The translations under genes were made by a program, and so were the position numbers. Below, piece after piece: positions 26,333 to 34,553 of a stretch of 64,000 bases of DNA (the stretch's first letter is position 1; every line of letters begins with the position of its first letter). Below the pieces are notes generated by a model. The model was not told where the DNA came from. It did not search any database and saw only the letters and a program-made list of their open reading frames with translations. Origin of the DNA: Bacillota bacterium (lineage in GTDB: Bacteria > Bacillota > Clostridia > Lachnospirales > Lachnospiraceae); contig JAEVYY010000006.1 of NCBI GenBank assembly GCA_023392535.1, positions 1-64,000 on the forward strand. Reading direction: 5' to 3'.

Positions 26333-27394
26333 ATGATATTCAGATTAGGTGAATTATTCTGCGGACCGGGCGGTATAGCCTGGGGAGCATTAAATGCTGA
26401 TATCGGAGATGATAACTATAAAATCGTCCATCAATGGGCTAATGATTATGATAAAAATACTTGCGAAACATACCGGCATAATATATGTCCCAACAATCCA
26501 AAAAGTGTTTATCACAAAGATATTCGAGGGTTTAACTTAACAGGACTTCCTCTTATAGATGCACTTGCTTTCGGTTTCCCGTGTAATGATTACAGCGTTG
26601 TTGGAGAACAAAAGGGAATGGACGGCGTATATGGTCCCTTGTATTCCTATGGTGTAAAAGTTTTAAACCTTTATAATCCTCAATGGTTTGTTGCCGAAAA
26701 TGTTGGCGGTCTTAGAAACGCTAATGATGGCAAAGCTTTTACTAAGATTTTAGATGGATTAAGAAATGCTGGGGAACATGGGTATACTCTCACTCCGCAT
26801 TTATATAAATTTGAAGAATATGGAATTCCTCAAGCAAGGCATCGGATTATTATTGTTGGTATTAGGAACGATATCAAAATTAAATATCGCGTTCCTTCAC
26901 CAGCTCCATATGCTGATATCGACAATACCTGCCGAACAGCTATTGAAAAACCACCAATTTCTTCTGATGCGTTAAATAATGAATTAACAAAACAATCGGC
27001 AACTGTAGTACGCCGATTGGAGCACATACTACCTGGACAAAATGCTTTTACCGCTAATCTTCCAGAAGAACTCAGACTCAATGTTCGTGGTGCTAAAATC
27101 AGCCAGATTTATAAGAGGCTTGATCCTGATAAACCAGCCTATACGGTAACCGGGAGCGGCGGAGGCGGTACGCATATCTATCATTGGTCAGAACCACGTG
27201 CATTGACCAATAGAGAACGTGCCCGCCTTCAAACCTTCCCTGACACATATGAATTCTTTGGAAGCAAAGAAAGTGTACGAAAGCAAATCGGAATGGCAGT
27301 TCCTTGCCGAGGTGCCAAGATTATCTTCGAAGCGATTTTAAAGAGCTTTGCTGATATCAAATATCCTAGTATTGAACCTAATATTAACGAATAA
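26333..27394 (+). CDS. dcm: DNA (cytosine-5) methyltransferase
   Basis: 353-aa C5-methyltransferase. Motif I is LGELFCGPGGIAWGA (4-18), motif IV with the catalytic cysteine is AFGFPCNDYSVVG, motif VI is AENVGGL, motif VIII is QARHRI, and motif X ends GMAVPCRGA. The target-recognition region is short (about 180-270). It methylates cytosine in an unknown site. It is coupled to the XRE gene and converges on an operon encoding a Vsr-like mismatch nuclease, HNH and PLD nucleases, so it is probably the protective enzyme of that defence cluster. The symbol is used in the generic family sense. Confidence 0.93.
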   Translation: MIFRLGELFCGPGGIAWGALNADIGDDNYKIVHQWANDYDKNTCETYRHNICPNNPKSVYHKDIRGFNLTGLPLIDALAFGFPCNDYSVVGEQKGMDGVYGPLYSYGVKVLNLYNPQWFVAENVGGLRNANDGKAFTKILDGLRNAGEHGYTLTPHLYKFEEYGIPQARHRIIIVGIRNDIKIKYRVPSPAPYADIDNTCRTAIEKPPISSDALNNELTKQSATVVRRLEHILPGQNAFTANLPEELRLNVRGAKISQIYKRLDPDKPAYTVTGSGGGGTHIYHWSEPRALTNRERARLQTFPDTYEFFGSKESVRKQIGMAVPCRGAKIIFEAILKSFADIKYPSIEPNINE

Positions 27395-27402
27395 TTATTT
27401 TT

Positions 27403-27430
27403 AAAAACCGAAGAAAATCCTTCGGTTTTT
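27403..27430. terminator. Bidirectional terminator between the convergent operons
   Basis: AAAAACCGAAG and CTTCGGTTTTT form a perfect 11-bp stem with a 6-nt loop and T-rich tails on both strands. It lies between the methyltransferase stop and the stop of the convergent nuclease operon. Confidence 0.9.
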
Positions 27431-27433
27431 ATA

Positions 27434-28390
27434 TTATACTGAAAAATCCATATAATACTGTTCATCATCAAATTTATAAAATGTAACATCTGTACGTCCA
27501 TATGCTTCTAAGTCACTTCTCCAAACATATGCACCATTTGCTAATCCCAATCTATTTCTAAAATATTCACCTAGTTGTGCATTACTTAATGGTGTCGTAA
27601 TTGCTTTATCACCATCTTGTTCTACTCTAAGTATAAGCTGATGCCCATCATCTGTAACGACAGTAAAATGCTGTTTATTTAATGGAAAGAAGTCTGATCT
27701 GGCAGTTTTTGCAGGCAATGGAATGTAAGCCTCATTTTTATTTCGTTTGCCTCTTTGCCCCCAGTTAAGACCAGATATAGCACCAACCTCACCGTTTTCA
27801 GAGAGAAGCGAAAGATTCACTGTCTGAATACCTGCCCCAGACATACTATCGATCGGTTTATTTTCCATATCTAATACACTGTGTGTAGGATAAAGCAATA
27901 TAAATTCCTCAACTTCTGCATGGTTACAATAAATAGTACTCTTTTCAATATTGCAATAATATTGATACGCGACCTCAGCATCACATTCAACCATATATTC
28001 CCCACGTTCCTCCGAAAAAGCACTTTGTGTGAAATTTGCAGAACCAGCAAATGCTATGACTGGAATATCATCTTTAAGCCATATGTAAACCTTAGAATGC
28101 ACTGGCATTGAATCATATACATAACTACATTGATAGCTTTTTACTGCACGTGGCAGATTTTCATTTTGCAGCTCCTTAAATCCTTCATGTACAGAAATAC
28201 TCAGTCCATCAAAAGGAACCATTCCAACAATTATAGAAATATCTATTGGATTCGATTTAAATTTCTTAATATTTTTAATCAGCCATGATGCCATATTGGG
28301 AGTAGAGTAACCTGATAAAATGCATAGTCTGTTTACCCCTAATTTTAACGGCTCAAACAAAATTCTTTTTGCTAAACTAGAATATTTCAT
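27434..28390 (-). CDS. PLD-family restriction endonuclease (NgoFVII-like), smaller copy
   Basis: 318-aa protein. The N-terminal half is a phospholipase D-fold nuclease with one active-site motif, HSKVYIWL followed by FAGSANFTQSAF (His, Lys, Ser, Asn present), as in BfiI/NgoFVII enzymes that need no metal. The C-terminal part (from about 215, SDFFPLNKQHFTVVTDDG) fits the B3-like DNA-recognition domain of the family. The ATG at 28390 has AAAGGA upstream. It is the last gene of the operon, 11 bp behind the Z1 ATPase gene. It cleaves DNA, presumably as a dimer, since each chain has one half-site. Confidence 0.8.
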   Translation of the reverse strand: MKYSSLAKRILFEPLKLGVNRLCILSGYSTPNMASWLIKNIKKFKSNPIDISIIVGMVPFDGLSISVHEGFKELQNENLPRAVKSYQCSYVYDSMPVHSKVYIWLKDDIPVIAFAGSANFTQSAFSEERGEYMVECDAEVAYQYYCNIEKSTIYCNHAEVEEFILLYPTHSVLDMENKPIDSMSGAGIQTVNLSLLSENGEVGAISGLNWGQRGKRNKNEAYIPLPAKTARSDFFPLNKQHFTVVTDDGHQLILRVEQDGDKAITTPLSNAQLGEYFRNRLGLANGAYVWRSDLEAYGRTDVTFYKFDDEQYYMDFSV

Positions 28391-28401
28391 GCATTTTCCT
28401 T

Positions 28402-30276
28402 TCAAAATTCTTCATCTGAACTAACCGCATTCTCTTCATCTACATCATAATATATCATATTATTAGGAAGTTTTATATTAGGAACCCAGATTTTACGTCC
28501 TCCCCAGCCTTTATCCCCTGTCATCTGATACATAGTAAGTACCACCTTGTCTGTAATAGAAGCTCCAAGCTGCCAATCATTAGGAGAAAGTAAAGCTCCA
28601 GTTCCTTTTGCTACATTTCTGTTTCTTCTAACAATCAAATTTCCCTGTCCCGCCGGATTTTCAGCCAAAAATGTATTTAATATAGAAACAAAAGAGACTA
28701 CTCTGAAATCATAGTCAGATATAACATGCATTAAAATCTCTTTAACCAGCCTTAAACTCACTTGGTAACAGCTAGTCTTCTCATCAAAAGCCTCTAAAAG
28801 CTGGCTAATTTTATCAATTGTATCATTATCTGGATTTAATGGATAATAGTTTGTCCCCCCTGTTATGACAGCCACTTTATCATTATCTAAAACATTTTTT
28901 CTTGTTGGATTCAAACCAGCCGGATAATAAATTTTTACATCCTTTATTCCTCTTTCAACCTGAGAGATAATAGAATTATTTGTTGCATTAATATCGGCAA
29001 AGAGTTTATATAGTTTCTCATCTATAAATACCTGCATCATTCCTGGATCACGATCATATCCAAACATACGGCTATGCTGCCACATGGTATCTGCCTGTGG
29101 TTTTTTTGCAGTTCTAGTATAATAAATAGTTTGCAATCCTGAAAATGTAACTCCTCTTCCAAGTGTATTACCGCCAATAATAATATTAGAACCTGTAACA
29201 TATTCTTCACTATTTATATTAGAGTCTCCGTTCATTAGCAACACTTTTATTTCTTTCTGTAAAAGCATTCTTTTTATCAAATTATAACAATCTTCAAAAC
29301 TCTGCTTATTCCCTTTTACCGGGTTCAAATCATTATACACTTCATGCAATTTATCAAAAAATTCTGGTGTTTCAATATTTTGAGTGCAAACAGTCAATTC
29401 ATCTACGATTTCCTCTTTGCAGCGGCTATGAACTGCTTTCCGCACACTTGGATGTATTAGGCAGTTACACACCTTTTGTCCATCAATTAGTTTTAGTGCA
29501 GAAACCATTAAGTGGTGTAACAATACTACTCTAAGCGGATTTTCCATTTCATCAATAAAAGTAACACTCTTTGGCTTTCCAGCCTGTGGGAAGAAGAAAT
29601 CCCCTCCTAGATAACCATTTCCAGGTCTAAAATAATATGTAAAATAAGGATGCCATCCAGAGGACATTGATTGCAAAAGTAATGCTTGAGGAGTACCGGT
29701 TACCTGTAAATAAATACTACATGAGGAACGATTTTTTATCTCGTCAAGATATCTGTTTATTGAGGATTTTTTATTTTTATTTATTAATGTATTTAAGGAT
29801 GCCGCATCCGCTTCATCATCTACAACAAAAAGGGGATTTCCTTTCATAAAACCTGTGGCCGCTAAAATATTAGACCATTGCTTTAATGTATTTACATTTT
29901 TTTTCAAGACCACTATTGCCGGTTTCATAAGACAGTTATCCGTAAATAATTCTGAATCGTATTCATCACAAATACAGAAACCCTTTAAGTCCTCTCTTAC
30001 TCTTTCAAGAGTCTGCTTTTGCAACACCACATTATCAGTAGTAAGTATTAAAAATACCGGGAATCCAATATCTGCAGCCGCTGATATAATTCCAAACATC
30101 TGTCCTGTTTTACCTGATTGTACATTTCCAAACAGTAAGCCCACTTCATGTTCACAGAAAGAAAATTCTTCCAAATATTTCGGTGCAATGCCTTCTACAG
30201 TTCTTTGAATTGACTCTGCAAGCTGTTTATTGCCACGTTCTATAATTGTCTGGAGATATATTTCTAAATATCTCAT
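28402..30276 (-). CDS. Z1-domain P-loop ATPase of a restriction system
   Basis: 624-aa helicase-like ATPase of the Z1 family: Walker A GNVQSGKTGQM (about 49-59), Walker B FVVDDEADAA (about 150), a motif III-like VTGTPQALLL, then GGNTLGRGVTFSGL and the arginine-bearing QHSRMFGYDR. Z1 proteins occur in R-M and MutL/MORC-associated defence clusters and are thought to move or remodel DNA for a nuclease. It shares a 4-bp ATGA overlap with the upstream PLD nuclease and lies 11 bp before the second one, so all three are translationally linked. Confidence 0.88.
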   Translation of the reverse strand: MRYLEIYLQTIIERGNKQLAESIQRTVEGIAPKYLEEFSFCEHEVGLLFGNVQSGKTGQMFGIISAAADIGFPVFLILTTDNVVLQKQTLERVREDLKGFCICDEYDSELFTDNCLMKPAIVVLKKNVNTLKQWSNILAATGFMKGNPLFVVDDEADAASLNTLINKNKKSSINRYLDEIKNRSSCSIYLQVTGTPQALLLQSMSSGWHPYFTYYFRPGNGYLGGDFFFPQAGKPKSVTFIDEMENPLRVVLLHHLMVSALKLIDGQKVCNCLIHPSVRKAVHSRCKEEIVDELTVCTQNIETPEFFDKLHEVYNDLNPVKGNKQSFEDCYNLIKRMLLQKEIKVLLMNGDSNINSEEYVTGSNIIIGGNTLGRGVTFSGLQTIYYTRTAKKPQADTMWQHSRMFGYDRDPGMMQVFIDEKLYKLFADINATNNSIISQVERGIKDVKIYYPAGLNPTRKNVLDNDKVAVITGGTNYYPLNPDNDTIDKISQLLEAFDEKTSCYQVSLRLVKEILMHVISDYDFRVVSFVSILNTFLAENPAGQGNLIVRRNRNVAKGTGALLSPNDWQLGASITDKVVLTMYQMTGDKGWGGRKIWVPNIKLPNNMIYYDVDEENAVSSDEEF

Positions 30277-31412
30277 TCCTGTTCCTCCTTAGTATTTTTG
30301 CTTTCTGGAAGAAATGATAACATCCAAACATCCACCTCTTTTCCATCCTCTAATGTAGTTCTAAGAGAGGTCTTAGTAAGTGTAATCGTATCTCTGCCAT
30401 ACTTGGAAAGCATAACTCCTGTGATTACGCCTTTGCTATCTTTATCTTTCTCTACTTGATTTACGGGTTCTACTAATCCAGCAGAAACAAGTCTGCCTTT
30501 AATCCAGCGTCCCATAATTTTCAAATCATCTTTAGAATATAGATTCTTATTGTTATCGCCACAAGTCCAAACCAAAAATTTCCATCCATCATCTGTTACT
30601 GCCATAAAAGGCTTTTGGTATTCTGGATACCCTGGAAGTCCTCGTATTGCTTTTTCTACAACTATTTCTGTTTCCCACCAAACTCTCTTACGGCCGCTAG
30701 CATAACATACATTTATATTAGACCCTCTCATCTTAGTGTCATTTTCATCAGCCGGAACCTTTAAAGGTATTTCAAACGAAATTTCGGTTATTTTACTTTG
30801 ATACGCCGCAACTTCATCCTGTGTGATTTTAGAAACAAATTCCTGTCCAACTAATGCACGGTTAATTTCTCTTATCAAAGGTATGTCCTTTGCTTCTTCT
30901 ATATTTACAGAACATTTAGGTGCATATAAATTCTTAATTAATTCAGAGATATCATGAATCTCATTTTCTTCCTCCGTTGCCATCGCCACTTCATATTGAC
31001 GCAGATTTGCTGCCTCTGGCTTGATTGCCCCAAGATTATTTGATCCAACTATACCCGCAATTGGTTTTCCGTTTTTGTAAAATGCATATAGCTTACCATG
31101 ATATTTAAATACATGTGAAAGACGTATTTCCCCTATTCCTTTCTGTTTTAACCTCTCATTTAAATCCATTGCCGCATGATAAATTCCTTCCGGCATTCCT
31201 TCCAAATAATACATGCCAATTACTACTACCATATTTTTAATTTTATATTCTTCTTGTAATTCTTCTAATTCCTTTAATGAATTTTTTGAAGCATATCCGA
31301 CTGCTATCTCCACACTATCAGCTTTTGCTATAGCGTCTCTAAAATAATCAATAAATATGTTCTGAGATGGTTCTGCTTTTAATGGTAAAATATTTGAATA
31401 TAACAAATGCAC
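30273..31412 (-). CDS. PLD-family restriction endonuclease (NgoFVII-like), larger copy
   Basis: 379-aa protein with a phospholipase D nuclease domain: YHGKLYAFY then GIVGSNNLGA give the His, Lys and Ser-Asn-Asn residues of the single active-site motif. The C-terminal domain (KPFMAVTDDGWKFLVW to the end) parallels the B3-like domain of NgoFVII-type enzymes. It starts with GTG behind GGGAGG. It is clearly related in plan to the other PLD nuclease on the far side of the Z1 gene but differs widely in sequence, so it is unlikely to be a recent duplicate. The two may form a heterodimer. Confidence 0.8.
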   Translation of the reverse strand: MHLLYSNILPLKAEPSQNIFIDYFRDAIAKADSVEIAVGYASKNSLKELEELQEEYKIKNMVVVIGMYYLEGMPEGIYHAAMDLNERLKQKGIGEIRLSHVFKYHGKLYAFYKNGKPIAGIVGSNNLGAIKPEAANLRQYEVAMATEEENEIHDISELIKNLYAPKCSVNIEEAKDIPLIREINRALVGQEFVSKITQDEVAAYQSKITEISFEIPLKVPADENDTKMRGSNINVCYASGRKRVWWETEIVVEKAIRGLPGYPEYQKPFMAVTDDGWKFLVWTCGDNNKNLYSKDDLKIMGRWIKGRLVSAGLVEPVNQVEKDKDSKGVITGVMLSKYGRDTITLTKTSLRTTLEDGKEVDVWMLSFLPESKNTKEEQE

Positions 31413-31483
31413 TTTATAATTCCTCCCGTACCTTAGTATTAATCTATATAAAATTTCAATACACTAACAGCTTATTTCTTTCT

Positions 31484-31957
31484 CTAATCTTTCGTTTCAA
31501 TAAAATCTTCATATTCAATTAGTTCTATTTTTTGTTTAAATATTTCTTCTTCAATCACTTTCATGCATTCATCTGGATTTTTCAGAACATCTTTTCCCCA
31601 AAATCTGATAACCGTCCAACCTAAAAACATCAATTTTTTATTTATATCGTCGTCACGTTCGCGATTCCTTAAAATCTTTTTAATCCAATATGAACTGTTT
31701 TCCGATTTTTCCAACCGGGATTTTAAGGATTCCCAATCTTTACCATGAAAAAATTCACTATCACAAAAAATAGCAATTTTATATTTAGTCAAAGCAATAT
31801 CCGGTTTGCCTGGCAGCTTTGAATAGTTTTTCCTATATCGGTATCCCTTGCTCCAGAGTTTTTTCCGCAATACCAATTCTATCTTGGTATCTTTGCTTCT
31901 GATATTCTTCATATTTTTATGGCGTTGTTCTTTTGTTAAATTATCCATTAAAATCAC
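31484..31957 (-). CDS. Vsr-like very-short-patch-repair endonuclease
   Basis: 157-aa protein with the Vsr core: RSKDTKIELVLRKKLW, then YRYRKNY, LPGKPDIAL (catalytic Asp) and AIFCDSEFFHGKDW. Vsr enzymes nick at T:G mismatches created by deamination of 5-methylcytosine and so usually accompany Dcm-type methylases, as here. The zinc-binding cysteine usual in the WHGC segment is absent (FHGKDW), a variant I believe occurs in Firmicute relatives. The start is GTG at 31957 or ATG at 31948; neither has a strong site. It may be coupled to the HNH gene 5 bp upstream. Confidence 0.85.
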   Translation of the reverse strand: MILMDNLTKEQRHKNMKNIRSKDTKIELVLRKKLWSKGYRYRKNYSKLPGKPDIALTKYKIAIFCDSEFFHGKDWESLKSRLEKSENSSYWIKKILRNRERDDDINKKLMFLGWTVIRFWGKDVLKNPDECMKVIEEEIFKQKIELIEYEDFIETKD

Positions 31958-31962
31958 CAGAC

Positions 31963-32754
31963 TTAACCTAAAAATATTACATCATTATGGTATTCTAAAA
32001 ATTCTCTCTTTGGCATAAATTTATTTGGAAGTAATATTCTTTGTTTATTATACTTCACAATCCACTCATTTACAGAATTATTTATTGGTTCTCTTTTTAA
32101 TTTAGAAGAAATATGTATTGTATAATCTGGGGTTATTGTTATCAATCCTTTGTCAAAAGCTTTATCATGTAGTGCATTTAAAGAGAGTCCATTCATCGGA
32201 TTTGTTCTCTCGGCCTTTGGATCAGAATCCTTCCACGGCTTTATATGGCTTGCAACAAGCAATTCTGTATAAGGCAGTCCTGTAATGCAACATTTATTTT
32301 CGTAAGAGTTTAAAACTGCCATCCTGAAAAAGTACTGCCCAATCCTTGCTTTGATTAGTTGATTTCTCACATCGCCGTCTGGAAGTACTTGAAGCTCTGG
32401 TTCAATTATTTTATCTATGGATTCGCTCTTTAATTCTGCCAATATACATCTTGCAGCAAAAGATAACTCTTCCCAATTTTCACAAAACTCATTCCACACT
32501 TCTAAATCTAGCTTGCTTCCATGAGCCATTGCTGTAATATTCCTCTTCCTTAATTCAGGATCGAAGTGGGCAAGGTTATGCATTTTAAGTGCAACTGCCC
32601 CAGATGTTCTTCCAATCAATTGAGCCAATTCTTTAATATCATTATTGGATGATGATATTTTCCCAAAAGGCGTTCTACAATACAAATCGAAAGCTAAGAT
32701 TGTTTCCTCTCTTGACCATTTAGTTCCTGTCTTATCCAACTTAACCACCTTCAT
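31963..32754 (-). CDS. HNH endonuclease
   Basis: 263-aa protein. Residues 10-110 form a helical, Myb/SANT-like region (KWSREETILAFDLYCRTPFG ... GRTSGAVALKMHNL). Residues 155-215 form an HNH_2 nuclease: NKCCITGLPYTELLVASHI, then LSLNALHDKAFDKGLITI. It is the first gene of the nuclease operon. Similar HTH-HNH proteins are annotated as putative restriction endonucleases. The ATG at 32754 has no clear ribosome site. It may supply the cutting activity or act as a modification sensor for the cluster; the role is inferred. Confidence 0.82.
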   Translation of the reverse strand: MKVVKLDKTGTKWSREETILAFDLYCRTPFGKISSSNNDIKELAQLIGRTSGAVALKMHNLAHFDPELRKRNITAMAHGSKLDLEVWNEFCENWEELSFAARCILAELKSESIDKIIEPELQVLPDGDVRNQLIKARIGQYFFRMAVLNSYENKCCITGLPYTELLVASHIKPWKDSDPKAERTNPMNGLSLNALHDKAFDKGLITITPDYTIHISSKLKREPINNSVNEWIVKYNKQRILLPNKFMPKREFLEYHNDVIFLG

Positions 32755-33252
32755 CGTTCTTATTATTTCTTTAAAAAATACCTTTAATAAATCTGATAAT
32801 TAAGTAAATACTCATAAAATAATTATATCACGATTCTTAAAACAATTCAGTAAGTTTTTCCATGTATCATTTCCCTCTATTATCATTTACTTATCATTTT
32901 ACTCAAAAGAATAGGACCTTTACCATTTATATCAATATTCGCCGATTTGTCACACTATCCGGCGAAACTCAATACATTTTGGCAAAAGCCCTATTTTAAC
33001 ATTTTGGCATTACCCCATCCCCATCTGAGATTCAGTCACACCAAACAGATTTTTACAAAAACACAACTCCATTTTTCTCAATCAATCCCGCAAGTCCCCA
33101 TAAAGTCAAGCTTTCCGTGATAGCAGACAGACGGTCTCAACGTTCCCGTTGACGGGAGTTTTATACTACATGGCGAAAACATACTAACATATTATAGAGG
33201 GGGATAACCTTTCTACCCCATCTATTAAGTATCTGTATGGATAATGAGAAGT
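32755..33252. other. 498-bp spacer without a recognisable gene
   Basis: It must hold the promoter of the HNH-led operon at its left side; no strong boxes were singled out. Other content: TTCGCCG ... CGGCGAA (7-bp arms, about 32939-32966); the sequence ACATTTTGGCAAAAGC, found inverted again at about 36976-36991; and a TCAACG-TTCC-CGTTGA hairpin near 33136-33151. One plus-strand frame is open for about 60 codons but has no start and no family resemblance. Confidence 0.5.
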
Positions 33253-34413
33253 TTAAAAAGCTATTACAATTTTTCTAAATTCGTCAATTTCAGAATTATC
33301 AAAACCAATAAGCTTAAGACTCATTCGTTGTATTAAATCGGCAATTTTAATAATGCATAATTGAATATTGGAGTCATTGCTAAAATCGTAATAGTAAGCG
33401 TACCCATGAACAATATTTATACGCAATTCCTTGATGCGATTTGCGATTTCATCAGAGTTTATACGGCTTCCTTTTAATATCTCTGGAAAAACATCAAACA
33501 TTAGTTTTAACTCAGCTTTCAAAGGGAACTTCTTGTCTTTTGCTTTTTGGGGTTCCAATTTTTCAAATAGATACTCAAATGCTGTAATCTGTTCTATAAA
33601 TCTGTGTGGGGTATAGAAATCTCCAAGATTTGTAAGGTGTCCCAAGGGGATGCTTTGGGTTATCTTGGTATCTAACTCAAGCGCTAAATTATCAAGTATT
33701 TTAGCAGTATATTTCATAACTGGAAACTCACAAAACATCACGTCCAAGTCTATTATAGAGTTATTTGAAACACATTTGCAATAAAAATGGGCAGCAACAA
33801 ATCCATTTTCAGAAAGCGTAATTCGTTCAAAGGGAACATCGGCGGTGGAAGTAATAAATTTAGAAAATCTATTCATTAAAAGAGTAATTCTATAGCATTC
33901 TTCAATTTGAGTTGTTTGTAAGCGTACGGATGTTTTGCCACACATTTTAAAGCTTTCTAAAAGACCCATATGGTTGTTTTGGCCAATCAAATATTTTAAT
34001 TCATATGTACACCCACAAATATTAAACGGCATTGAATATATTTCTCTTTGTTCCGCAGCAAGATTAACCCCATCTCGAGATAAATCCAAATAATGGTATT
34101 TGTATCGAAAAATACTATCAAGTACACTTGCTTCAAAGCTTATTGTATCGAACTTTTTGTCAAAACTCAAATTATTTATAATAAAACATGTTAAATAGCA
34201 AGTGTTTCCAATTGATCTTTCAACCAAAAGGGTGATGTTCCGAGGTGTATTGCCCATATCAAAGCACTGCCCTGTCAATATATAATTTGTCTTAAAATTA
34301 TATTCTTTTGCAAATTGGGTAAGCAATTCATTTTCTGAAAATAAGTCCATTTGATAATTATCTATTATGAATGGTATCTTCCCATTTTGATAATCAATTA
34401 GCCCTTTGAACAT
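33253..34413 (-). CDS. HEPN-domain protein, ApeA-like
   Basis: 386-aa protein. The N-terminal ~290 residues (MFKGLIDYQNGKIPFIID ...) look like an ApeA-type N-terminal beta domain. The C-terminal ~100 residues are a helical HEPN domain with the RX4H RNase motif ELRINIVHGYAYYYD (about 337-350). ApeA proteins are single-gene anti-phage defences proposed to trigger abortive infection by RNA cleavage. A good AGGAGGG site is present. The gene is monocistronic with its own spacers and lies beside another putative defence gene. The family call is from overall layout and should be tested. Confidence 0.65.
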   Translation of the reverse strand: MFKGLIDYQNGKIPFIIDNYQMDLFSENELLTQFAKEYNFKTNYILTGQCFDMGNTPRNITLLVERSIGNTCYLTCFIINNLSFDKKFDTISFEASVLDSIFRYKYHYLDLSRDGVNLAAEQREIYSMPFNICGCTYELKYLIGQNNHMGLLESFKMCGKTSVRLQTTQIEECYRITLLMNRFSKFITSTADVPFERITLSENGFVAAHFYCKCVSNNSIIDLDVMFCEFPVMKYTAKILDNLALELDTKITQSIPLGHLTNLGDFYTPHRFIEQITAFEYLFEKLEPQKAKDKKFPLKAELKLMFDVFPEILKGSRINSDEIANRIKELRINIVHGYAYYYDFSNDSNIQLCIIKIADLIQRMSLKLIGFDNSEIDEFRKIVIAF

Positions 34414-34553
34414 ATGTATCCCTCCTAAAACTAATTTACTTCTTCTCCTCTGACTAGTATACTTTTAGCTACTATGCGATACTTTTTAAAGTTGCCTCTT
34501 ACATATTGCCAAATGCTTCAAATCTAACATAAATCCATTTTTATTTTACTCAA

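Noticed and set aside
26333..32754. DISARM defence system
   Set aside because: A PLD protein and a C5-methylase are present, but there is no DrmA helicase with DUF1998 or DrmB; the ATPase is of Z1 type.
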